Below are positions 35,018-42,190 of a stretch of 64,000 bases of DNA, piece by piece. The translations under genes were made by a program, and so were the position numbers. The stretch is from Arachidicoccus soli (GTDB lineage Bacteria; Bacteroidota; Bacteroidia; Chitinophagales; Chitinophagaceae). The stretch's first letter is position 1. Every line of letters starts with the position of its first letter. The DNA lies in contig NZ_CP032489.1 of NCBI RefSeq assembly GCF_003600625.1, forward strand, positions 372,001 through 436,000. The letters are read 5' to 3'. Below the pieces are notes generated by a model. It did no database searches. It was given only the letters and a program-made list of their open reading frames with translations, and was not told where the DNA came from.

Positions 35018-36971
35018 GTATCCTCTCAAAAACTCCGGGCAATTCCTGAGCATCAGAATAGGTTTTGGTTGTATATCCCTATACGCATAGCTATAGAGCA
35101 CCATAGGAAAAGCGTTAGCCTAATCTATGGGATGATCCAAACTTTGTAATATGAGTCGTGGTTTAAATGGGTGTCAACCTGATTCGGTCTGCCAGAGATG
35201 TTTGCTTATAATTACCAGAGATACGGTCATGGATGTATTTGTAGATTGGCACCCCGATTTTTCTGGCAGTCTCGGTGATGGTTAGGAAGGCGTCTCTGAG
35301 TTCAGTACCCCAGTCCGTCCAGGTATGCAGGGAGATATCCCTTTTTCGTACCACCTTCCGGGCCCCAAGTTCCGAGTCATTATTATGAAGCGGTAAAAAG
35401 GGAAAATCCAACACCATCAGCAGCTTTTGCTTATTAGCCCGGGTCCTTTCAATACACATATCCAGCGCGCCATATTTGGTAGCCGGTTGGAATAGCGCAT
35501 CAAAAGCCTTTATTATAAATGGCTTTTGTTTTTTCTGCTGTTTTGCTGTTAAAGATTTATAATCCAGCAGTCTTTGATAAAAAGCCCAATAACTGCCCAT
35601 AAAGTCCTCTTTAATCTGCTGGCTATAATCCAGTACTGGAGATAGTTTGTTAAAGTAACGGGCATCGTGAACCCAGCACAGAGCATGATGTGTGGCTATT
35701 TTACCATATTCAGGAGCATCATCAGATACTAATCTTTCCAGCCTGGGAAAATCCTGCTGATAGTCATAATAACACAGTGCCATCACTTCTTTTAGAATGG
35801 TTCCAATGCGGTTCTTATTAAAGATATCAGGCGCTCGATCCTTCAGTAATGCATCCAGCTCGTCCATACTCAGCACTGTGGCACCATGGCTGGTCAGTAG
35901 TTCCATGACCTTTTTGCTGTCTACCTTTGACACCTTAGCCTCCCTAAACGATGCTTCCATATCTTTATGCCACATCAGTTTTAACCCATCCTTGGGGTTG
36001 CCTTGCAGGGCGTTCAGGCAAGCTATTCTGGATTTACTGGCCAGCGTATAAAATACGCTGAATAATGGCCCGGTGAGTATATGCGTTGTTTTGTTTTTGC
36101 CTTTTTGTACATTTCCGGTACAATCCATTTGCAGGGTCTTATTTACAGACAGACCTGCCTGTAGAATGGAACTCTGCTCCTCTACAGCCCAGTCATGTTC
36201 TGCTCTTAAAATGTTATTGATACTACCAGCACTAATTTGTAGACCGATGCCTTTTAGCAATCCTTCCATTGTCTTGGTGGTGACATTGCCGTAATGATAC
36301 AGCACATTGATAAAACTTTTTATGCCCGATCCAAAATGTCCTTTGCCTGCACAGGCAGGTAAGGCTGCCTTATACGTCTTTTGTTCAGAAGGGGAATAAT
36401 AGACTTCCAGCAGATATTGTACATTATCGGTGCGCATAACAAGCTCCTGCTGCGTATAGGTCTCATAGCCCTTGAATTGAATGTCAGCAGGCAAACCCAC
36501 TTTGGATAGTGGAACTCTTTCGCTTCTGTCAATAGGGACCTCTCTAAACGGCTTTTGTTCGATTTTGTTTACAGACCCCAATCCTTTTTCTTTCCCGCCA
36601 CTAGAGATATTTTTGCTCGCCTTTTTCTTGTTTTTAAACACAGGACGGGCGTTACCGCCTTTCAATTTGGCCAGTTCATCCGCTTGTTCTTGAACCCTTT
36701 TCGCCTGTTCGTCATTGCGCTGGCTCAAAACCTCTACTGCATCAACTAGAATCTCCAGTGCTTTGCGGAGTTCATTAATGTCGTCAATTTTTGCAAACTG
36801 CATGGTTTTGATACGATCAAGAATCATAGGGATAAAGATCCCAATTAAATCGATAAAAAAATAAGGTGGGGATATCTATCGCCAACTATATTAAAACATC
36901 TCTACATATTTAACGAATGTGGATAACATACGTCGATTTCTCAAGTTTCCCCGGACTTTTTGAGGGGATAC
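35018..36971 (-). mobile_element. IS66 family element, single-ORF type
   Basis: The ends are imperfect inverted repeats: GTATCCTCTCAAAAACTCCG at 35018 against GTATCCCCTCAAAAAGTCCG read inward from 36971. Both sides carry the 8-bp duplication AAAAGTGG (35010-35017 and 36972-36979), the length typical of IS66. Size is 1954 bp with one transposase gene and none of the accessory tnpA/tnpB genes, as in the ISBst12-like group. The insertion lies 13 bases from the tRNA-Phe fragment. Confidence 0.95.
35163..36827 (-). CDS. IS66 family transposase
   Basis: A 554-residue DDE transposase. An N-terminal coiled coil (about 10-55, ELRKALEILVDAVEVLSQRN) precedes a basic linker and the DNA-binding part. Acidic residues fitting the triad are in LQMDCTGN, RLVSDDAPEYGK and NNDSELGARKVVRKRDIS, the last being the IS66 signature around the glutamate. 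LCWVHDARYF is another family block. The frame is uninterrupted and the element ends are intact, so it may be active. It is the only gene of the element. Confidence 0.95.
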   Translation of the reverse strand: MILDRIKTMQFAKIDDINELRKALEILVDAVEVLSQRNDEQAKRVQEQADELAKLKGGNARPVFKNKKKASKNISSGGKEKGLGSVNKIEQKPFREVPIDRSERVPLSKVGLPADIQFKGYETYTQQELVMRTDNVQYLLEVYYSPSEQKTYKAALPACAGKGHFGSGIKSFINVLYHYGNVTTKTMEGLLKGIGLQISAGSINNILRAEHDWAVEEQSSILQAGLSVNKTLQMDCTGNVQKGKNKTTHILTGPLFSVFYTLASKSRIACLNALQGNPKDGLKLMWHKDMEASFREAKVSKVDSKKVMELLTSHGATVLSMDELDALLKDRAPDIFNKNRIGTILKEVMALCYYDYQQDFPRLERLVSDDAPEYGKIATHHALCWVHDARYFNKLSPVLDYSQQIKEDFMGSYWAFYQRLLDYKSLTAKQQKKQKPFIIKAFDALFQPATKYGALDMCIERTRANKQKLLMVLDFPFLPLHNNDSELGARKVVRKRDISLHTWTDWGTELRDAFLTITETARKIGVPIYKYIHDRISGNYKQTSLADRIRLTPI

Positions 36972-37168
36972 AAAAGTGGTTAATAATATATTGATTCTAA
37001 ACTGTTTAAATATTCAATTAATCCCTATTAAGAATACCCCATTTAACCATACGCTTAACGCTTTAATCTCGTCGAAACACTTATCAAATGGGAATAAATG
37101 CATGACAAATATAAGAAAATTTAGTCCTGACTTGTGCAAATTGAAATATAATATTGCTATTATTTTCA

Positions 37169-38182
37169 TCAAATTTTATTGATTTGATTATTGATGTTTT
37201 TCAGTTTAATGATTATTTCATCGAAGTTAGGAGGATCACCATATATCATTCCTTCCAGCATTTTATCATAGTCTTTTCTAAATGCTTCCATCAAATCTTC
37301 TGTGGGAACAAAAGCGATGATTTTTGGTTGGAGCGTATTATAATCGATATCTTTTAACCTTATCCAATTTTTTCTGTGATCAATGATTATGTTATAAAGT
37401 AATACATCTTCCATGACTTGATCCAAAACGCCCTTTTCAGCCATTTGAACCAAATCATACAAATGTCTTGATTGTCGTTCAACATCAGGCTTCAAAATTT
37501 CCTTTATTGATATCTTTTCGTGCATTAAGCACATCTTCTCTACAAAAGTCTTGTGTGGTGAGGTAACCGGTACTTCAAAAGATATCTCCTGATAAGGAAG
37601 TTGCTGAAAGTATTCCGAAAGTATAGATTGTACCTTTACAATCTCAAAAGGATCTTTAATAGAACGGGTACTAAATTCAATCTTCACCCTATCTTCCAAA
37701 TATTCATCAGGTTCATAAAGAGAAATATATTTAACGAATATTTCCTGCGGGTCTTTGTCGGGAACAATTGGATTTATGGCCCCCGCATACACTTCAATGG
37801 TTTTCCCATGCAAATCATATTCACCTAGCCTTTTTTCTAGAAGTTCTTTTATTGTTTGCGTCACGAATAAGCAGCCCTTTCTTTTGACATCTTTGACGTA
37901 GGTATGTGAGGGCGCCTGCTTATATTCCATCCCAAATGCTTCCGGCGATAAAGCAACATCGATATCTTCGGACAGTCTGTTAATTAAATGCCATCCCTTG
38001 CTAAGAGACGTGCCACCCTTAAAAATGCAATATTCAGCAATTGGTAATTCAAACAATGCTTTTAAGACCAATGTAACCCACCAATCTTTTTCAATTGCCT
38101 TAGGGATTATACCGCTTCTGATTTGTGCCTGTTCTAATGATGTCCTGCGCTGTGCATCGGTAAGTGATAGCCATTCGGTCAT
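37169..38182 (-). CDS. abiEii: AbiEii/AbiGii-type nucleotidyltransferase toxin
   Basis: A 337-residue protein of the AbiEii toxin family of type IV-like toxin-antitoxin and phage-abortive systems. The nucleotidyltransferase core is clear: FKGGTSLSKG (54-63) and LSEDIDVALS (70-79) with metal-binding Asp73 and Asp75. Members transfer nucleotides to tRNA or other targets and stop growth. The gene starts 4 bases after the AbiEi-like gene, so the pair is a two-gene operon. It lies within the tRNA-Phe island as its only recognisable cargo besides IS elements. A defence role is likely by family but not shown here. Confidence 0.9.
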   Translation of the reverse strand: MTEWLSLTDAQRRTSLEQAQIRSGIIPKAIEKDWWVTLVLKALFELPIAEYCIFKGGTSLSKGWHLINRLSEDIDVALSPEAFGMEYKQAPSHTYVKDVKRKGCLFVTQTIKELLEKRLGEYDLHGKTIEVYAGAINPIVPDKDPQEIFVKYISLYEPDEYLEDRVKIEFSTRSIKDPFEIVKVQSILSEYFQQLPYQEISFEVPVTSPHKTFVEKMCLMHEKISIKEILKPDVERQSRHLYDLVQMAEKGVLDQVMEDVLLYNIIIDHRKNWIRLKDIDYNTLQPKIIAFVPTEDLMEAFRKDYDKMLEGMIYGDPPNFDEIIIKLKNINNQINKI

Positions 38183-38186
38183 TTTA

Positions 38187-38786
38187 CTATTTTAAAAGTT
38201 TCAGAATAAAGTCATGAATACGGGCTGGCGCCAAAGCCAAGTCATTTTTCAGCAGGGCCGGTTTTTCTTTCAGTAGGCAATCTTTTAATTTGGCTTTTAC
38301 ATCTTCCGATATATTTTCCGTTCCCAATTCTTCTAACGCTTGTATTACCAAGCTACTTAGCGAGCCTTTTAATGCCATCTTTTTTGCTGTTGTCGGTCTA
38401 AAGCTGACCTCTGTATTGCCGATGCTGATTTTTCGGCGCTGGCCATTTGTAATATATACTAATTTGGTTGGCACCTGTGTAGAAATACCGAGCTTATTAA
38501 GTGCATACATACCGGAAGGACGTATGCGTATGCGTTCTTTTTGCGCAATGGTTTCAGCAACATCTTCGGGAGATGGCAATAATTCTCCGAATAAAGGATC
38601 ATTTTTAGGTTTGTAATAAATTCCGTGGGCCAGCCGACGGATCTTACCCTTTTCTGCCAGCCTCGAGAGTGTCATATTTATAGCAGTCGCTGAGCCTTCG
38701 CCGCGAAAATCAGTCTGAACAATGATGCTCCCTTGCTTCTGAGTATCTATTCGTCGTTCAATTGTATTGCTGATGCTGTTTTCCAT
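38187..38786 (-). CDS. abiEi: AbiEi-like antitoxin (DUF6088 type)
   Basis: A 199-residue protein with an N-terminal winged-helix (DFRGEGSATAINMTLSRLAEKGKIRRLAHGIYYKP, about 25-60) typical of AbiEi/DUF6088 antitoxins, followed by an alpha/beta C-terminal part (LVIQALEELG, ILKLL). In characterised AbiE systems this protein neutralises the toxin and represses its own promoter by binding inverted repeats. Three palindromes lie just upstream (38794-38903). A -7 box TATTTTTG (38799-38792) sits only five bases before the ATG and overlaps the first palindrome, so the mRNA may be nearly leaderless and directly autorepressed. Confidence 0.85.
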   Translation of the reverse strand: MENSISNTIERRIDTQKQGSIIVQTDFRGEGSATAINMTLSRLAEKGKIRRLAHGIYYKPKNDPLFGELLPSPEDVAETIAQKERIRIRPSGMYALNKLGISTQVPTKLVYITNGQRRKISIGNTEVSFRPTTAKKMALKGSLSSLVIQALEELGTENISEDVKAKLKDCLLKEKPALLKNDLALAPARIHDFILKLLK

Positions 38787-38793
38787 AATTGCA

Positions 38794-38818
38794 AAAATAG
38801 TAATAATGTTACTATTTT
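38794..38818. promoter_or_regulatory. abiE operator palindrome 1 over the -7 box
   Basis: Ten-base perfect arms AAAATAGTAA / TTACTATTTT with a 5-base spacer. It overlaps the TATTTTTG -7 box at 38792-38799, eight bases before the abiEi ATG. Confidence 0.65.
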
Positions 38819-38827
38819 ACGAAAAAT

Positions 38828-38845
38828 AATAACATATTTGTTATT
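38828..38845. promoter_or_regulatory. abiE operator palindrome 2
   Basis: AATAACA-TATT-TGTTATT, perfect 7-base arms. The half-site AATAACA recurs in the large palindrome next to it. Confidence 0.55.
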
Positions 38846-38858
38846 TATAATTGCAAAT

Positions 38859-38903
38859 TAATAACAATATTAATTATTATTTTAATAATTAATATTGTTA
38901 TTA
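38859..38903. promoter_or_regulatory. 45-bp perfect palindrome upstream of abiE
   Basis: Arms of 21 bases (38859-38879 and 38883-38903) are exact complements with a 3-base TTT spacer. It contains the TAATAACA half-site. It may be a further antitoxin-binding site or a cruciform-forming element. It lies between abiEi and the unknown gene at 39016. Confidence 0.6.
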
Positions 38904-39015
38904 CACAGGTTAATAAGAAAAGATAGTACCTGTTTTTATTACTGTAATAAATTCATCAAATACTTCCAAATTTGTAGTAGAAATATTAACTGAATCACTT
39001 TGAAATATCAATTAT

Positions 39016-39357
39016 TTAATTAATAGAATTATGTTTAATATTATTTAACTCTGTCAAATATTGAATTGCTTCATTAATATTGGTAGTAACAGACATTTTC
39101 TTATAGAAGTCCTGAAGAATTTTCTCTCTTTGAAAAGCAAGATGTTTTGCGAATTTTTCCTTTTTATACTTGTGCATTTTTTTTTGTAAAGTAGTTTCTA
39201 TAAATTTCATTTGATCATATACTTTTGCTGCAATCTCACTTAAACAAATAATCACGGATTTTTCAATATTGTCAGGCCATCTTATATTCAAGTTCTTTTG
39301 GTAAGAGAAAACCAACACATTAATTAGTATTTCGACTTCTTCCTTATAATTATTCAT
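39016..39357 (-). CDS. Hypothetical protein, 113 residues, island cargo
   Basis: No family is recognised. The protein is soluble, Lys-rich and predicted to be largely helical (KEEVEILINVLVFSYQKN, SEIAAKVYDQMKFIETTLQK, NINEAIQYLTELNNIKHN). It has no signal peptide or membrane segment. It sits upstream of the abiE operon in the same direction, separated by the large palindrome, and 69 bases from the IS3 end. It could be a third part of the AbiE module or an unrelated remnant. Confidence 0.5.
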   Translation of the reverse strand: MNNYKEEVEILINVLVFSYQKNLNIRWPDNIEKSVIICLSEIAAKVYDQMKFIETTLQKKMHKYKKEKFAKHLAFQREKILQDFYKKMSVTTNINEAIQYLTELNNIKHNSIN

Positions 39358-39519
39358 TCCTAATTGCCCGGCATTTTTTTCATTACCGATATTGAATGGC
39401 TGCTGTAAATGGATAATGACCCAATCTGGAATTACCCCAATAAGTTGGAGACATTTATTTTGCTAGTGAAAAGAAAATCTATGCATATCGTTTAAGATAT
39501 TTTATACCAAAGTGAAATG

Positions 39520-40032
39520 TTAATTAGTCCAAAATAGTCCTTCAAAAATATAGCTATATGCACAAGTAGAAATGACGGTATCTTTTGAAGTATTTTTTAC
39601 CACTTCTTCTATGAATATACTTAGTTGCTCCAATGATTTGTGTAGCCTATTGGTAAAAGTCCTTTTATACCTTGCCCACATTTTTTCTGCAGGGTTTAGT
39701 TCCGGACTATAAGGTGGTAAAAAAAGCAGTGAAATATTCTCGGGAATTTTTAATTTTTTGGCATGATGAAAAGCTCCATTATCCAATACTACAATTTTAT
39801 ATTCATTTGGATGGAGATTTGATAAATGATCTAAGAATATTTGAAACCAATCGGCGTTGCAATGGGGCAGTTCCAGCAGCAATTTATCGCCGGTAATGGG
39901 CGAAAACGCTCCGAATAAATAGGTGGACTGGAATACTTGTTGAAAGGGACAGATAGGCTTGACACCTCTTGCGGTTAGGGCTTTTCCATTTTTAGTAAAT
40001 AAGCCAAAACGGCTCTCATCTTGAAAATACAA
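39520..40032 (-). CDS. IS630 transposase, C-terminal DDE part (frameshift product)
   Basis: The catalytic half of an IS630/Tc1-type transposase. DDE residues are visible: Asp5 (YFQDESRFGLF), Asp84 (VVLDNGAFHH) and Glu116 (SPELNPAEKMWARYK). Its listed start is a TTG inside the domain; the frame is open further back for 13 codons to the AAAAAA run at the end of the first ORF. The natural product is therefore a fused protein of about 354 residues made by -1 frameshifting. The stop codon lies within the terminal repeat of the element. Confidence 0.9.
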   Translation of the reverse strand: MYFQDESRFGLFTKNGKALTARGVKPICPFQQVFQSTYLFGAFSPITGDKLLLELPHCNADWFQIFLDHLSNLHPNEYKIVVLDNGAFHHAKKLKIPENISLLFLPPYSPELNPAEKMWARYKRTFTNRLHKSLEQLSIFIEEVVKNTSKDTVISTCAYSYIFEGLFWTN

Positions 40033-40648
40033 GTTTATTTCACTATACTTTACAGGTGATTTTAAAGCTATTTTTTGACAGGTTTGACTAAAGTTTTTTT
40101 AAAAGTGGACACAGCCTCTTCGTCTTTTTTGATATGACTTTTGCGGGCTACCTTTATCTTGGAATTAAAATGGCGATAGCAATATTTTAAAACAGTATTG
40201 TACGCAAAGGTTTTATTAAATTCCGATTCCATCCAGTCCAATAACTCTACATAGCCCCGTAAGCCATTTTTAGGATCTTTTAATTTTGCTTCTATTTGTT
40301 TATGCTCTGCTTTGGTAATGCCTGATGGACGGCCGGCCTGCTTTTGATAGTTTAAAACCGCTTCTATCCCTCCATTTATATACATCGTGCGCCAAGTTTG
40401 CACACTGTTTTGATTTACGCCAATGTTATCGGCTACGGCTCTTTTGGAAATGCCTTTTTGCTCATGCTTCTTAAACTCTATTAGGGCTTTTATCCTATTG
40501 GCAATCATAGGAATCGAAGCCTTTTGTAGTTTGCGCAATTCTCCGATACTTTCTACTATATGTATTTGTTTGGGTAACGACATAATATGATTTATTGTTT
40601 AGTCCAAAATTACAACAAAAAATCCAATAAAACATTTATTGGACTAAA
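39523..40648 (-). mobile_element. IS630 family element nested in IS3
   Basis: The ends share TTAGTCCAA as inverted repeat (inward from 39523 and from 40648). TA dinucleotides flank both sides (39521-39522 and 40649-40650), as expected for IS630. It is inserted between the orfB stop and the left end of the IS3 element. Exact ends could shift by a few bases because several TA pairs are nearby. Confidence 0.8.
40068..40583 (-). CDS. IS630 transposase, N-terminal DNA-binding part
   Basis: 171 residues with two helix-turn-helix segments (RAVADNIGVNQNSVQTWRTMY, about 47-67, and the GLRGYVELLDWMESEFNKTF region) and the family linker that leads to the catalytic domain (KVARKSHIKKDEEA). It ends ...KPVKK-stop at a GTC AAA AAA TAG sequence. 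A -1 slip there reads on into ATA GCT TTA and then into the DDE domain without a stop. This is the usual two-ORF design of IS630 elements rather than a random break. Confidence 0.88.
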   Translation of the reverse strand: MSLPKQIHIVESIGELRKLQKASIPMIANRIKALIEFKKHEQKGISKRAVADNIGVNQNSVQTWRTMYINGGIEAVLNYQKQAGRPSGITKAEHKQIEAKLKDPKNGLRGYVELLDWMESEFNKTFAYNTVLKYCYRHFNSKIKVARKSHIKKDEEAVSTFKKTLVKPVKK

Positions 40649-40655
40649 TATTTAT

Positions 40656-41468
40656 TCATATTTGTATTATTTCCTTTTCATAAGGTGTTTGATAATTAAG
40701 AGAAGAATGCCTTCTTTTTCTGTTATACCAAATTTCAATAAAGTCAAAGATAGCAGATTCTGCCTCTTTTCTTGTACGGAAAGTTTGCTGATACACCAGT
40801 TCTGTTTTTAAAGTCTTAAAAAAACTTTCTGAGGGTGCGTTATCCCAACAGTTTCCCTTTCGGCTCATGCTCTGTGTAATATTCCAGCTTGCAATTTTTT
40901 TTCTGAAAAGTTCACAGGCGTATTGTACTCCTCTATCAGAGTAAAACAACATTTCTTTACCTGCAGAACGGTTGATTAATGCCATTTGCAGGGCGCTTAC
41001 CGTTGTATTGCAAGCCCTCATATCAGATGAAAAAGACCAACCGATGATTTTTCTGTCAAACAAATCCATCACTATTGTTACATACAACCAACCCTCATAG
41101 GTGGGTATATATGTCAAATCACTTACCCATTTGCGGGAAGGTAAATCGGTCGAAAAATTACGATTCAGCAAATTCTCGCTCACAGGATAACTATGGGTGG
41201 AATCGGTTGTACATACCCGATAGCGTTTTCTTACAATACTTTTCAGGCCTCTTCTACGCATGATTTTAGCGACTGTTTTCAAGGATATTTGTAATCCGTT
41301 ATTGTTTAGTTCCGCCTTAATGCGGGGGCTGCCGTATCTTTTATGGCTACGATTATACACTTCCACTACTTTTTGTTCCAATGCTTTGCTAGCAGGGGAT
41401 TGATCCTTATCGGGGCATTTTCTCCATCTGTAATAAGCGCTGTTGCTGATATGCAGCACTTTACACAT
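40656..41468 (-). CDS. IS3 family transposase OrfB (integrase core)
   Basis: A 270-residue reading from the first ATG, with HTH_21-like N-terminus (KRYGSPRIKAELNNNG) and an rve core: Asp117 (WVSDLTYIPT), Asp178 (FYSDRGVQYA) and Glu214 (NAPSESFFKTLK). The frame is open 27 codons upstream of the ATG to the slippery A7 of orfA, so the true product is an OrfAB fusion of about 385 residues. Ending ...SLNYQTPYEKEIIQ is typical. Catalytic residues are complete. Confidence 0.93.
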   Translation of the reverse strand: MCKVLHISNSAYYRWRKCPDKDQSPASKALEQKVVEVYNRSHKRYGSPRIKAELNNNGLQISLKTVAKIMRRRGLKSIVRKRYRVCTTDSTHSYPVSENLLNRNFSTDLPSRKWVSDLTYIPTYEGWLYVTIVMDLFDRKIIGWSFSSDMRACNTTVSALQMALINRSAGKEMLFYSDRGVQYACELFRKKIASWNITQSMSRKGNCWDNAPSESFFKTLKTELVYQQTFRTRKEAESAIFDFIEIWYNRKRRHSSLNYQTPYEKEIIQI

Positions 41469-41500
41469 CTTTATTACTGAATAATTCCGTTCATTGGATT

Positions 41501-41812
41501 TTATAAATTCGTAATACTCCGTTCGTTTCTGGAGAAAATGCCCAGTGCTTTTTTTAGTATTTCGCTTTCCTGTTTTATTTCCCGAAGTTCCTTTTCTAAG
41601 CGACGGATTTTTAATTGTTCTTCACTTAATTTGGAATTATCTGCCAATAAATAGCCTCCGTTATATAACGGATTATTGCGCCATTTACTAAGCAACTCAG
41701 CTCGTATGCCTAATTCTTCGGCTACATCTTTAACAGTACCTCGGCTTACTGACAGTTCTACTGCTTTTTTCTTGAACTCTTCTGTGAATAATCTTGTCTT
41801 CATTTGAAACAA
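41501..41812 (-). CDS. IS3 family OrfA (HTH protein)
   Basis: 103 residues with the helix-turn-helix (TEEFKKKAVELSVSRGTVKD, AEELGIRAELLSKWRN) and a leucine-zipper-like coiled coil (LSEEQLKIRRLEKELREIK). On the minus strand CTA AAA AAA GCA at 41558-41547 gives the slippery heptamer A-AAA-AAA. A -1 shift there enters the orfB frame (AGC ACT GGG CAT), as in other IS3 elements where the ratio of OrfA to OrfAB controls transposition. Confidence 0.92.
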   Translation of the reverse strand: MFQMKTRLFTEEFKKKAVELSVSRGTVKDVAEELGIRAELLSKWRNNPLYNGGYLLADNSKLSEEQLKIRRLEKELREIKQESEILKKALGIFSRNERSITNL

Positions 41813-41873
41813 ATTTAATTTTTTTTATTCTTAAATCTGTCTCCAACTTATTGGGGTAAGTCCAACTACGGAG

Positions 41874-42084
41874 AACCCGGAATAAGCACAACCGTTCTTC
41901 AACAAAATCATAGCATTTTCCTCCTTTTTTTAACGTTTTTATTAACGTTTCTGTTTTTACTATGATTTCTGACAATCCAACAGGAGTCTTTAAGGACATA
42001 AAAAAAGCCGGAACTCTTGCTGTACTTGAGTTCCGACTTTCGTGGTGTGGGCCGGGATCGAACCGGCGACACAAGGATTTTCAG
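41874..42084. repeat. Right boundary direct repeat of the tRNA-Phe island (att-like)
   Basis: 211 bases matching 34796-35004. The right end lies inside the intact tRNA-Phe anticodon loop; the left end is nine bases from the IS3 terminus at 41864. Confidence 0.85.
42000..42037 (-). terminator. Terminator of tRNA-Phe
   Basis: On the minus strand GTCGGAACTC (42037-42028) pairs with GAGTTCCGGC (42016-42007) and seven T follow. It starts six bases after the tRNA 3' end. Confidence 0.8.
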
Positions 42085-42115
42085 TCCTTTGCTCTACCGA
42101 CTGAGCTACCGCACC
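42043..42115 (-). tRNA. tRNA-Phe (GAA)
   Basis: 73 bases, minus strand. D arm GCTC-AGTCGGTA-GAGC, anticodon stem AAGGA/TCCTT with loop CTGAAAA (anticodon GAA), T arm GCCGG-TTCGATC-CCGGC, discriminator A, no encoded CCA. The acceptor stem is GGTGCGG against CCACACC, giving a C5-A68 mismatch. The 3' half from C32 is part of the island boundary repeat, so it may derive from the integrated element. Confidence 0.95.
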
Positions 42116-42190
42116 ATCCGTAAAGGAGTGCAAATGTAAAAGGTATAATTTTAAAAAACAAATATTCTTCCTACAAAAAATAGCCTTTTT

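Larger units (their letters stand above)
39427..41864 (-). mobile_element. IS3 family element interrupted by IS630
   Basis: Inverted ends: TGGAATTACCCCAATAAGTT from 39427 rightwards and TGGACTTACCCCAATAAGTT read inward from 41864; over the first 27 bases they differ once. Without the IS630 insert the element is about 1.3 kb, normal for IS3. It holds orfA and orfB with a -1 frameshift site. The flanks (AATC left, ACTA right) show no target duplication, so one side may have been rearranged after insertion. Confidence 0.9.

Noticed and set aside
34787-35104. 105-codon minus-strand ORF through the left boundary repeat
   Set aside because: It is read through the tRNA fragment and its terminator, so coding is very unlikely.
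41730-42074. 114-codon ORF running through tRNA-Phe
   Set aside because: It overlaps the tRNA, the terminator and IS3 orfA; an artefact of open frames in structured DNA.
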